This document shows positions 14,251 to 21,991 of a stretch of DNA of 32,722 nt, one piece after another; the stretch's first letter is position 1, and each line of letters opens with the position of its first letter. The notes below the pieces were generated by a model, which saw nothing but the letters and a program-made list of their open reading frames with translations, did not search any database and was not told the origin of the DNA. Source of the stretch: CAYYMZ01 sp964473025 (GTDB lineage: Bacteria > Patescibacteriota > UBA1384 > DTJR01); the NCBI GenBank assembly GCA_964473025.1, contig CAYYMZ010000009.1, forward strand, positions 1 through 32,722, in the 5' to 3' direction. Both the position numbers and the translations under genes were made by a program.

Positions 14251-15741
14251 ATGATTTTAACGATAGCTGTCGCAGCTGCGGCCCTTATTCTGGGTGCGGC
14301 TGTGGGCTTTATAGTACGTCAAAATACCTTAAACAAGAGGATCAAGGACTCTGAAACCAAGAAAAAAGAGCTTATTTTTGAAGCAAAGAACGAAGCACTC
14401 AAGATAAAAGAAAACGCCGAAGAAGAAAAAGAAGACAAGCTCAAAAACATCTCAGAAAGAGAAAAGTCACTCTCGAAGCGCGAGGAGATGATTGATAAAC
14501 GTGGGGAAAAAATTGACGAGGAAAGAAAGATTGTCGAGGATCAATCCAAAAAAATTGAAGAGATTAAGCTGGCTCTCGAGGGCATGCATGAAAAGAAAGT
14601 AAAAGAGTTGGAAAGAATTTCTAAGATTAAATCCAAAGACGCGAAAGACGAACTTTTAAAAGAAATTGAAAAGGACTACAAAGACGAAATTATCGGTAAG
14701 GTCCGCGAGATGAAAGAATTGCTCAAGGAAAATTCAGATCAGGAAGCCCAAAAAATTATCGTTAGGGCAATTGACAGAATTGCCTCTGACTTCACCGCCG
14801 AGCATACGACCTTTGCTGTTCATATTCCCAGCGAGGAAATGAAAGGTAGAATCATCGGCAAAGAAGGCCGCAATATTCAGGCATTTGAAAGAGCTAGCGG
14901 AGTTGACTTGGTGATCGATGAGAGTCCGGACACGGTTTTACTGTCTTCTTTTGATCCGGTCAGACGCCACATCGCCAAGGTTGCGCTCGAAAGATTAATC
15001 TCTGACGGGCGAATCCAGCCGTCGAGAATCGAGGAAGTTGTTGCCAAAGCTCAAGCCGACATCAGAAAGGAAGCCAAAGAAGCAGGGGAGAAAGCGGCCT
15101 TCGACCTTGGTATTCCTGGCCTACATCCCGACTTAATTAAAATCGTGGGAAACTTGAAGTTTAGAACTTCCTACGGGCAAAATGTTTTAGCCCACTCAAT
15201 TGAAGTAGCGAACATTGCTGCGCTTTTGGCCGCCGAAGTCGGTGCCGACGTAAATATTGTTAAAAAAGCAGGACTCTTACACGACATTGGCAAAGCCGTC
15301 TCGCACGAGATTCAAGGTGCTCACCATCACTTATCCGCAGAAATTGCCAGAAAGTATGGTGTTTCGGAAGATGTTATCCATGCGATTTTAGCTCACCACG
15401 ACGACGTTGAACCCAAAACCGTTGAAGCGATTTTGGTTAAGGCGGCTGACGGTATTTCAGGATCACGTCCGGGGGCTAGGCGTGAAACGCTTGAAAACTA
15501 TGTCCAGCGCTTAACTGATTTGGAAAACATCGCCAATGCTTTCCCGGGTGTTGGAAAATCGTTTGCGATTCAAGCCGGACGCGAAGTTCGTGTTATCGTT
15601 AAACCCGAAGAAATATCTGACCTTGAGGCGATTAAACTTGCTAAAGATGTGGCGCGCAAAATCGAACAAGACCTGCAATATCCCGGAATGATTAAAGTTA
15701 ATATCATCCGCGAAACTAGAGCGGAAGAATACGCGAAATAG
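14251..15741 (+). CDS. rny: Ribonuclease Y
   Basis: A 496-residue protein with the full RNase Y order. There is an N-terminal membrane helix (residues 3-22) and a long charged coiled coil (25-160). The KH domain has GRIIGKEGRNI (199-209). The HD domain has H315, HD at 344-345 and AHHDD at 381-385. Length and architecture are normal for the family. RNase Y is a membrane-bound endoribonuclease that starts mRNA decay in bacteria lacking RNase E. The next gene is ymdB, as in many Gram-positive bacteria. The start is supported by GAAAGGAA before the ATG. Confidence 0.96.
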   Translation: MILTIAVAAAALILGAAVGFIVRQNTLNKRIKDSETKKKELIFEAKNEALKIKENAEEEKEDKLKNISEREKSLSKREEMIDKRGEKIDEERKIVEDQSKKIEEIKLALEGMHEKKVKELERISKIKSKDAKDELLKEIEKDYKDEIIGKVREMKELLKENSDQEAQKIIVRAIDRIASDFTAEHTTFAVHIPSEEMKGRIIGKEGRNIQAFERASGVDLVIDESPDTVLLSSFDPVRRHIAKVALERLISDGRIQPSRIEEVVAKAQADIRKEAKEAGEKAAFDLGIPGLHPDLIKIVGNLKFRTSYGQNVLAHSIEVANIAALLAAEVGADVNIVKKAGLLHDIGKAVSHEIQGAHHHLSAEIARKYGVSEDVIHAILAHHDDVEPKTVEAILVKAADGISGSRPGARRETLENYVQRLTDLENIANAFPGVGKSFAIQAGREVRVIVKPEEISDLEAIKLAKDVARKIEQDLQYPGMIKVNIIRETRAEEYAK

Positions 15742-15914
15742 ATCGATCTGGTTGATTCGATAAATCAAAATGTCAAAACCTAAAGGGCAAATAAAATCCA
15801 AAACCAAAAGTTCAAAAAATATTTGTTATTTTAACTTTGAGCTTCAATTGACATTTGTCATTTGTACTTTGGATTTATTCAGATCGGAAAACAAAACAAT
15901 TAGAAATTTAAATT

Positions 15915-16697
15915 ATGCTTAAAATATTATTCTTCTCCGATATTGTCGGACGGCCAGGAAGAGCAGCGGTCAAGAAGTATTTAGAGGAGAACAAATCTAA
16001 AATTAAGCCGGATTTAGTAATTGCCAATGCAGATAATATCGCATCGGGCCGGGGACCGACAATCAAAACAGTCGACGAAATGATCGAGGCAGGTATTGAT
16101 ATATTAACCTGCGGCGATCATGTATATGACCAAAAAGAAGCATCCCTTGTTTTGCAGGATAGTGACAAATTAATCAGACCACTGAACTATCCCAAAGCAG
16201 ACCCGGGCCGCGGATATGTTGCAAAAAAGATCAAAAAAACAGACGTTTTAATCGTTAACCTTTTGGGCAGAGTGTGGACGGCCGAAGGCTTAGATTCGCC
16301 CTTTAGCGCGATGGACGAGCTATTAAAAGAACGCAAAGAAAAAGTTATCATTGTTGATTTTCATGCCGAGGCAACCAGCGAAAAGATTGCTTTAAGTTAC
16401 GACTTAGCCGGTAAGGTGTCGGCCGTGATCGGCACACATACACACGTTATGACGGCTGACGAGCAGATTTTAAAAAACCATACCGCGATGATTTCGGACA
16501 GTGGTTTTAACGGTCCCCATGAATCTGTTATCGGAGTTGTTCCCGATCAGAGTATTTACCGTTTTCGTACCGCAATGCCCATTATGTTTGAATTAGCCGA
16601 GGGGCCTTCTCAGGTCAACGCGGTTTTACTTGAAATCGACGAGAAAACGGGAGCGGCAAAAAGTATCAATCGAATTCAAGAGATTTTTAATAATTAA
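15915..16697 (+). CDS. ymdB: YmdB-family metallophosphoesterase with altered metal-site motifs
   Basis: A 260-residue protein closely following the YmdB/TIGR00282 family: FFSDIVGRPGR (D9), VDFHAEATSEK (H150) and GTHTHVMTADE (H175, H177). These di-metal phosphodiesterases act on 2',3'-cyclic nucleotides and affect RNase Y-linked gene expression in Bacillus. Two ligand motifs deviate. The usual NGEN reads NADN (D40, N41) and the usual GNH reads GDH (G67-D68-H69), replacing an Asn ligand by Asp. Both changes are conservative, so the enzyme may still bind metal but with different preference. It follows rny after a 173-bp AT-rich spacer without a gene. Confidence 0.92.
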   Translation: MLKILFFSDIVGRPGRAAVKKYLEENKSKIKPDLVIANADNIASGRGPTIKTVDEMIEAGIDILTCGDHVYDQKEASLVLQDSDKLIRPLNYPKADPGRGYVAKKIKKTDVLIVNLLGRVWTAEGLDSPFSAMDELLKERKEKVIIVDFHAEATSEKIALSYDLAGKVSAVIGTHTHVMTADEQILKNHTAMISDSGFNGPHESVIGVVPDQSIYRFRTAMPIMFELAEGPSQVNAVLLEIDEKTGAAKSINRIQEIFNN

Positions 16698-16987
16698 TCA
16701 GAAATTTTTTTCTTAAGAGCCGGGGAAGCTCTAAAAAGAATCGTTTTGATTGTGCGGTCGACTTTGGTTTGAGACCTAATATCGTAGATTCCATTTGAGT
16801 TCCAACGCGTTAACTCAAACGACCCAAACTCATTCAAGGTTACCTTTGTACCTTCTAAAACCGCTTTCTTTATTTTTTCGATATACAAATTCGCGACTCC
16901 TTCGGTTTGTGTCTTATCTAAACCGGCTTTCTTTGCGACAGCGCGTGCTATATCAACAGTTGATTTGATTTTTCTTTTATAGCCCAT
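16694..16987 (-). CDS. HU-family DNA-binding protein
   Basis: A 97-residue protein with the HU/IHF fold: helical dimerisation part (STVDIARAVAKKAGLDKTQTEGVANLYIEKIKKAV), the beta region VTLNEFGSFELTRW, and the DNA-binding arm. The arm (NSNGIYDIRSQTKVDRTIKTILFRASPALKKKI) lacks the usual Arg-Asn-Pro tip, showing IYDIRSQTK instead. It should still bend and compact DNA, perhaps with altered binding. It is convergent with ymdB, the two stops overlapping by 4 bp. The start at 16987 leaves a short lysine/arginine-rich N-terminus. Confidence 0.87.
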   Translation of the reverse strand: MGYKRKIKSTVDIARAVAKKAGLDKTQTEGVANLYIEKIKKAVLEGTKVTLNEFGSFELTRWNSNGIYDIRSQTKVDRTIKTILFRASPALKKKISD

Positions 16988-17037
16988 TAGTTTATATTAA
17001 CATAAATGCTCTGATTGTTGCATGGATAAATAAAAGA

Positions 17038-18102
17038 ATGACCCGAAAAAAAATCAAAAAAAATGACGCTATTGCGAGGGTGCCGATTGTAAACTTGAAA
17101 ACGGTTATTGTTGCAATTTTAGTTTTAATCGGCATCGCCCTTTTGATTCCTCGTCTAGTGTCGCTTGAGGAAGCTCTTAAACTATTATTGCAGGTAAATA
17201 AACCATACCTTCTGCTGGCTTTAGCTGCCGAATTTATCAGTTATTCGGCCGCAGCGTGGTTGCTTGGCATTATTTTATCTAGAATGGGTTTCCGTCTGCC
17301 TTTTATAGACCGCTTCAGAATCGGTTCGATTGCGGCCTTCGCAATTCACTTCTTACCGATTGGCACCTTTGGCGAAGGTGCCTTGGATTATTATTTTCTC
17401 CATTCCAAACGGGTCAATACGGGCTCGATCTTAATTACCCTTCTTTTGCGGATCGTTATTACTTATGCCGCCTTTACCTTTCTTTTTTTTGTTGGCTTGA
17501 TTTTGGTCCCAACAGCGTTTAACGCTTCGTCAAAGTCATTTATCGCGATGGGTGTTTTAGCGGTTATCACTGTACTTGGGGCGTTCTATCTTTTTTATCT
17601 GTATAAGAATAAGAAAAAATTTAGGAATGCATGGAAAAGATTAATCAATTTCTTTAGTAAGCCAATCTCAAAACTTTTGGGCCGGCCCGTAACCGAACAA
17701 AAAAAAGAAGAGATATTCGAAGATATTTACAGCGGCCTGCATCTTTTTTCAAGGCGCAAAAGGGTTACCGTCTTGGCAATTTCCGCGGGCCTTTTATATT
17801 GGCTAGGCGATATCACTTGTCTGTTTTTCGTTTTTTTAAGCTTTGGCTATACCATAAATTTTGGTGTTCTGATTTTCTCTTACGTTTTAAGCACGCTAGC
17901 CGGCATGATTTCTTTTATCCCCGGCGGTCTAGGCATTACTGAAGGGTCACTCGGCTTAATTTTCAACAGCTTCTCTATACCGTTGAATATTTCGCTAGTA
18001 TCGATTTTGGTTTTTCGCCTACTCTCATTTTGGTTTTGGATTCCAGTCGGTCTTATTTCTTATCTTACCTTGTCGCGCGAAATATCCCGCGACAATAAAT
18101 AA
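17038..18102 (+). CDS. Flippase-like membrane protein (UPF0104 / LPG synthetase TM domain)
   Basis: A 354-residue protein with about eight membrane helices. Family marks are FLPIGTFGEGALDYYFL (about 105-121) and the near-C-terminal ISFIPGGLGITEGSLGLIF, the conserved PGGxGxxE motif of the UPF0104/AglD-like group. Members are associated with lipid-linked glycan or lysyl-phosphatidylglycerol transfer. There is no catalytic aminoacyl-transferase domain. A cytoplasmic loop of about 60 residues (185-245) is rich in Lys/Glu. It lies just before the hairpin-repeat array and the PIG-L/GT4 operon, so a role in envelope glycan handling is plausible but inferred. A TTGTCGCG/CGCGACAA hairpin (18070-18095) overlaps its last codons. 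Confidence 0.85.
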   Translation: MTRKKIKKNDAIARVPIVNLKTVIVAILVLIGIALLIPRLVSLEEALKLLLQVNKPYLLLALAAEFISYSAAAWLLGIILSRMGFRLPFIDRFRIGSIAAFAIHFLPIGTFGEGALDYYFLHSKRVNTGSILITLLLRIVITYAAFTFLFFVGLILVPTAFNASSKSFIAMGVLAVITVLGAFYLFYLYKNKKKFRNAWKRLINFFSKPISKLLGRPVTEQKKEEIFEDIYSGLHLFSRRKRVTVLAISAGLLYWLGDITCLFFVFLSFGYTINFGVLIFSYVLSTLAGMISFIPGGLGITEGSLGLIFNSFSIPLNISLVSILVFRLLSFWFWIPVGLISYLTLSREISRDNK

Positions 18103-18121
18103 TTTCTCCGTATTGAATGAA

Positions 18122-18428
18122 GCTTTTTGCCGCTTGGGCAAAAAGCGATCAATAAGGTTCCATTAACAAAAGACGGTTTTTTCTTATAAATATGAGTTCC
18201 TCGCAAACATGTCGAGGGAGTGCTCATGTGAAAGAAAAAACCGTGCTTTTGAGCGTCGGCCCAGGGTGGGGTTTGTAAGGGGTAGGTGGTCGGCCATCAA
18301 GACACTGAGACCCCTACCCCTTACAATTCCATGTAAACCAGTAGGTTTGCTTATCTAGGCGCCCTTATCCTTGCAATCAATGCGAGCCAGCGGGCTCGCT
18401 TATTACTCTTCGAGAGTAGGTCTTCCTA
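18122..18428 (+). repeat. Multi-hairpin repeat array, left flank of the PIG-L/GT4 operon
   Basis: Hairpins in order: GCTTTTTGCC/GGCAAAAAGC (18122-18146); a compound 83-nt stem-loop (18168-18250; AAAAG and GGTTTTTTCTT pair with AAGAAAAAACC and CTTTT, with inner ATGAG/CTCAT and CCTCG/CGAGG); a 14-bp TTGTAAGGGGTAGG stem (18273-18286 with 18313-18326); GTAAACC/GGTTTGC (18332-18350); GCGAGCC/GGCTCGC (18382-18399); and ACTCT/AGAGT with GTAGG/CCTAC (18405-18428). Units CCCYTAYCCYTKRCAAT plus hairpin plus TTAT repeat in tandem. No ORF was found in 18103-18553. Confidence 0.75.
18355..18376 (+). repeat. 22-bp inverted repeat, left copy
   Basis: This 22-nt block is the reverse complement of 21429-21450 except for one base (21 of 22). 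The two copies face each other across the PIG-L/GT4/PIG-L operon, and each is followed on its inner side by a GCRAGC hairpin. Confidence 0.7.
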
Positions 18429-18512
18429 CCCCTTGCAAAAATAGACAAATATTAGCTTGCCCAAATTGTGAGATTTATCTCAAATATCGCAAGATTTATC
18501 TTGTCTAACACC

Positions 18513-18541
18513 TTGAACTTAACCATTTTAAAGTTTAAAAT
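18513..18541 (+). promoter_or_regulatory. Promoter of the PIG-L/GT4/PIG-L operon
   Basis: TTGAAC (18513-18518) and TAAAAT (18536-18541) are 17 bp apart. The ATG at 18554 is only 12 nt after the -10 box, so the leader is a few bases at most and carries no ribosome-binding site. Confidence 0.65.
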
Positions 18542-18553
18542 TGAATAAATAGC

Positions 18554-19540
18554 ATGTTTATTAGAAAAAGGTACATTCTTTTAGTTTTATTGTGCATTGC
18601 CACTCTGATTGCGGGCGTGTTTTATTATCGTGAATTTAGAAGTTTGCCCGATTTTGCAGTGTCGTTAATGACAGATGTCGAGAAACCAGGGGTAGGGGAT
18701 ACGGTTGTGGTCTTTGCGCCCCACTCTGACGATGAAACGGTTGGCGCCGGAGGGTTGATTTATGACTCGCTTAAAAACGGAGCAAAAGTCATTGTTGTAT
18801 TAATTACAAACGGTGACGGACATACTTTCTCGACAATGGAAGATTTTCGCAAGGTTTATCCGACGGCACAAAATTACATTGATTCAGGCACGGTGCGGCA
18901 AAAAGAATCAATAAATGCGCTCAAATCCCTTGGTCTAGATGAGAAAAATATTGTTTTCCTAGGTTACCCCGATCACGGAATAAAGGAGTTATATAGCACA
19001 AACTGGAAAGTTCCTTATCAGTCGCCTTATACAAAACAGAGCTCTTCTCCCTATTCCAATTCTCAAACAAAAAAAGTCGCTTATACGGGCGACAATCTCG
19101 AAAATGACATTATCAAAGTCCTGGAGGATTATAACCCGACAATTGTAGTAGCGCCTTATAAATATGATATTCATCGTGATCATGCGGCTACTTATCAATT
19201 TATTCAAAAAGCAATTACAGATAGTCAGGATAAAAATATAAACCGTGTGCTTTTATATCTCGTGCATTACAGGCGCTTCCCCTACCCCGGCGGTCTAAGA
19301 AAGGACCGCTTTATTGCTCCGCCGGCAAAGTTAGTTGATATCTCTGTTGAGTGGCAAAAATTAGCAGTCGATGCACCAACACTTGAGGCCAAAAGCCAGG
19401 CCTTAAAGCAATATTCCTCGCAACTCGGCTTACCTATCCTCAAGGGATTCCTCGAAAGCTTTTTGCGCCAGAACGAGCTCTTTGTAATTCAGGGTCCAAA
19501 ACTATCAAGCGATGAGACAGACAATGGCTCAAATAATTGA
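18554..19540 (+). CDS. Membrane-anchored PIG-L (LmbE-like) deacetylase
   Basis: A 328-residue protein. An N-terminal signal-anchor helix (residues 6-24) would place the enzyme outside the membrane. The metal-binding motif is APHSDDE (55-61), a variant of the usual AHPDDE with Ser for Pro. The second metal/active-site motif is HRDH (207-210). PIG-L enzymes are Zn-dependent N-acetylglucosaminide deacetylases. This one has an insertion rich in Ser/Tyr/Lys (150-178). It is first in an operon; its stop overlaps the glycosyltransferase start by 29 bp. The substrate is unknown; an extracytoplasmic polysaccharide or glycolipid is a reasonable inference. Confidence 0.85.
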   Translation: MFIRKRYILLVLLCIATLIAGVFYYREFRSLPDFAVSLMTDVEKPGVGDTVVVFAPHSDDETVGAGGLIYDSLKNGAKVIVVLITNGDGHTFSTMEDFRKVYPTAQNYIDSGTVRQKESINALKSLGLDEKNIVFLGYPDHGIKELYSTNWKVPYQSPYTKQSSSPYSNSQTKKVAYTGDNLENDIIKVLEDYNPTIVVAPYKYDIHRDHAATYQFIQKAITDSQDKNINRVLLYLVHYRRFPYPGGLRKDRFIAPPAKLVDISVEWQKLAVDAPTLEAKSQALKQYSSQLGLPILKGFLESFLRQNELFVIQGPKLSSDETDNGSNN

Positions 19541-20591
19541 GGTTATCGCGGATTCCAGCTTGTCAGGTGCTCCTCGACACCTTTTAACGTTGACAAAAAA
19601 GCTTAAGAATAAATTTGATATCGAAGTCATCTGTCCGGCAGGTTGGTTGGCGGACGAACTCAAGTGTTCCGGTATCAAATTTACGATCGTAAATTTTAAA
19701 TCTTTTTCCGGTTTCAAATCGGTTTCTTCTTTAAAGAGGGAGTTGGTTAATCGGAAAGCCGATTTGATTCATTTTCACGGTATCAGAGCGGGCTGGCTCG
19801 GCACATTGGCGGCTAAAGGACTCAAATCAAAAAAGATTTACTCCGAACATCTTTACACTTTTGATTACCATTTGAAGAATCAATTGCGCGAAAAACTGCA
19901 ACTGCAGGGTCTTAAGAGAATCGTTAGCTCGGTTGACGAAATTATTGTTCCGTCATCAGCAGTCGAAAAATTTCTATCTGACAAACTCAATGTTCTATCC
20001 AGTAAAATCAAAATCATTCCCAACGGGCTCGACGACTATACGGTTGAAGAAAAAAAAGAAAAACATAAGTTTGGTTTTATTGGGTCATTAAACGAACAAA
20101 AAGGCCTGTCCAACCTAATTTGTGCGGTACGCCTTCTTGTTAGAAAATTTCCCGACCTTTGCCTTGAAATAATCGGTGACGGACCCTTGAAAAGGCAGCT
20201 AGAGAAAGAGTCGCAAGATTTAGAGGGTAATATTAAATTTATCGGCACTGTCGAATTAATATCGCCATACTTGGCTACATGGAACTTTCTGGTTGCTCCA
20301 TCCATCTCAGAATCGTTTGGTCAGGTTGCGCTTGAAGCGGCAATTGCCCGAAGAGCAATTATTGCCACAAAAGTTGGTGGATTTAGCGAGGTGATTGAAG
20401 ACGGCAAAACCGGAATTTTAGTTAAGGCGGGTAGTCCAGAGGATCTTGTGAGCGCGATCGAAAAACTATTAAAGAGCGACAAGCTATGTCAGGAAATGGG
20501 AATGGCCGCACGCCGCCGCTATGATAAATTATATACCGCAGACTCGATGGCAACTGAATTTGAGAAATTATATTTAAATATATTGGGGTGA
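19512..20591 (+). CDS. GT4-family glycosyltransferase
   Basis: A 359-residue protein with two Rossmann-like halves. The N-terminal part has SLSGAPRHLLTL and LIHFHGIRAGWLG. The C-terminal donor-binding part has FGFIGSLNEQKGLSNLI, LEIIGDGPLK and the E-x7-E motif PSISESFGQVALEAAIARRA. This is the GT-B retaining GT4 fold, which transfers a sugar from a nucleotide donor. No membrane helix. An alternative start four codons down (ATG 19524) is equally possible since no ribosome-binding site decides. It overlaps the upstream deacetylase and is followed after one base by a second deacetylase. Transfer of an N-acetylated sugar then deacetylated by a neighbour is a plausible pathway. Confidence 0.9.
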   Translation: MRQTMAQIIEVIADSSLSGAPRHLLTLTKKLKNKFDIEVICPAGWLADELKCSGIKFTIVNFKSFSGFKSVSSLKRELVNRKADLIHFHGIRAGWLGTLAAKGLKSKKIYSEHLYTFDYHLKNQLREKLQLQGLKRIVSSVDEIIVPSSAVEKFLSDKLNVLSSKIKIIPNGLDDYTVEEKKEKHKFGFIGSLNEQKGLSNLICAVRLLVRKFPDLCLEIIGDGPLKRQLEKESQDLEGNIKFIGTVELISPYLATWNFLVAPSISESFGQVALEAAIARRAIIATKVGGFSEVIEDGKTGILVKAGSPEDLVSAIEKLLKSDKLCQEMGMAARRRYDKLYTADSMATEFEKLYLNILG

Positions 20592-20592
20592 A

Positions 20593-21396
20593 ATGCTAAA
20601 AAAATTAAAGGAAAGATTCCTGCGTCTTGAACATTTCAGAAAATTTATCGGACAAGAGCTAGCTTTCAACGCAGTTCAATCAAATTTTAAGCTCGAAATT
20701 AATTCCACGCTACCCGGTGGCCGAATATTAATTTTATCCCCCCATCCCGACGATGATGTTCTGGGATGTGGCGGAGTTATGGCACTGCATACACAGCTGG
20801 GGGATGAGGTCAAAGCTCTTTATGTTTCCGACGGCTCAATGGGTTATCCGGATATTAAACGTCCGACAACGCGTGAGAAAACCGAGCTTGTTCGCGAAAG
20901 GGAATTTGAAGTCAAAGAATCAGCAAAAATCTTAGCTGTCGATGATTTGGTTTTTTGGCGTTACAGAGACGGCAACCTCTCGGCAAATTCATCGGCCGTG
21001 AAGTTGATGCAGAATCTCCTCAATTCATACAAACCGGAGATCATTTATTTACCTTCGTTTCAGGATTCAAACTCCGATCATTTCGAAACTTGCAAAATCC
21101 TCGTTGAAGCGCTGAAGAATACATCGCTCGACCCGGAAATAATTTCTTATGAGGTCTGGTCGCCGCTTTTTGCTAACCGTATTATTTCGATCGATAAAGT
21201 ATATGACAAGAAAAAAAAGGCGATTGAATCACATAAAACACAGCTAAAATCACGAGGTTATTTGTCGGCAATTATCGGTTTAAACCAATATCGTGCCGGA
21301 ATGTATAATGCCGGAAATTATGCCGAAGCATTTTTCTCTTGCAACAAAGAACTTTATTTCAAACTTTTTGATTTGATAGAGTTTAAGAAGAGGTAG
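20593..21396 (+). CDS. PIG-L (LmbE-like) deacetylase, cytoplasmic
   Basis: A 267-residue protein without a signal or membrane helix. The metal motif is SPHPDDDVLGCGG (49-61), a near-canonical PIG-L site with Asp in place of the final Glu. The second motif is SNSDHFET, followed by a C-terminal helical part (KKKAIESHKTQLKSRGY). Predicted Zn-dependent deacetylase acting on an N-acetyl sugar, possibly the product of the GT4 enzyme one base upstream. It differs strongly from the membrane-anchored PIG-L of the same operon, so one may act inside and the other outside. It is last in the operon and is followed by the second hairpin array. Confidence 0.86.
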   Translation: MLKKLKERFLRLEHFRKFIGQELAFNAVQSNFKLEINSTLPGGRILILSPHPDDDVLGCGGVMALHTQLGDEVKALYVSDGSMGYPDIKRPTTREKTELVREREFEVKESAKILAVDDLVFWRYRDGNLSANSSAVKLMQNLLNSYKPEIIYLPSFQDSNSDHFETCKILVEALKNTSLDPEIISYEVWSPLFANRIISIDKVYDKKKKAIESHKTQLKSRGYLSAIIGLNQYRAGMYNAGNYAEAFFSCNKELYFKLFDLIEFKKR

Positions 21397-21399
21397 ATA

Positions 21400-21961
21400 G
21401 CTTTTAGCAAGCTGAAGCTTGCATCAGATTGCAAGGATAAGGGGGCCTAGTTTCGAAGCAGCCCCCTTACCCTTGCACGAACCCAACCCCCTCACGACTT
21501 ATGGTAGCCCTCATGCTGAAGCTTCCGGAATTTATTCTGTTTCCATTCGACTACGCTCATATCCAACAGATATGCAGTTCCGGCTTTCAGCTTGCTCGGG
21601 CTTTATTTTGTCACGACTCAAATATTATTTTCGCCTTGTCTCGCTTTTTGCCGCTTGGGCAAAAAGCGAAATGAATCCGCATTGTTTTTCAGGAAGTAAA
21701 ATCAAGTTTTCCGCTTAATTGATGAGTGATTTATACCGATGACGCTAGGTCCGGATAAATCATGAAATCCATAGAAAGGAAAAGCTTGATTTTACGCTCC
21801 TAGAAAATCGTGCCAGGGGGTTGGAGCATGCGAGGATAGGGGGAACGCCTCGAAACAGGTCCCCCTATCCTCGCAATTAAAGGCGAGCTAATAAGCTCGC
21901 TTATTACTCTTTGGGAGTAGGCTGCCTACTCTCGCAATTACATTCGAGCCAGCGGGCTCGC
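21400..21961 (+). repeat. Multi-hairpin repeat array, right flank of the PIG-L/GT4 operon
   Basis: Contains, in order: GCAAGC/GCTTGC (21413-21428); a 17-bp near-perfect stem (21430-21446 with 21461-21476); a long GCTGAA/TTCAGC stem (21514-21594); GCTTTTTGCC/GGCAAAAAGC (21643-21667, a 27-nt exact copy of the left array); a compound 111-nt stem-loop (21691-21801); a perfect 15-bp stem GCGAGGATAGGGGGA (21830-21844 with 21860-21874); GCGAGC/GCTCGC (21883-21900); TTATTACTCTT and GAGTAGG/CCTACTC; and CGAGCC/GGCTCG (21945-21960). The latter half repeats the order of the left array with different stem sequences. No gene is supported in 21397-21991. Confidence 0.75.
21429..21450 (-). repeat. 22-bp inverted repeat, right copy
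   Basis: Reverse complement of 18355-18376 with one mismatch. It is also one arm of the 21430-21476 hairpin. Confidence 0.7.
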
Positions 21962-21991
21962 ATATTAATCTTCTTAAAAATAGTTATTGAC

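Noticed and set aside
15742..15914. Small gene or structured RNA between rny and ymdB
   Set aside because: Only AT-rich, low-complexity sequence with repeated TGTCA/TGACA words; no start signal or convincing stem.
18122..18428. CRISPR array
   Set aside because: The repeats are hairpins of different lengths with no constant repeat-spacer period, and no cas genes are present; the PaaX protein only has a Cas2-like fold.
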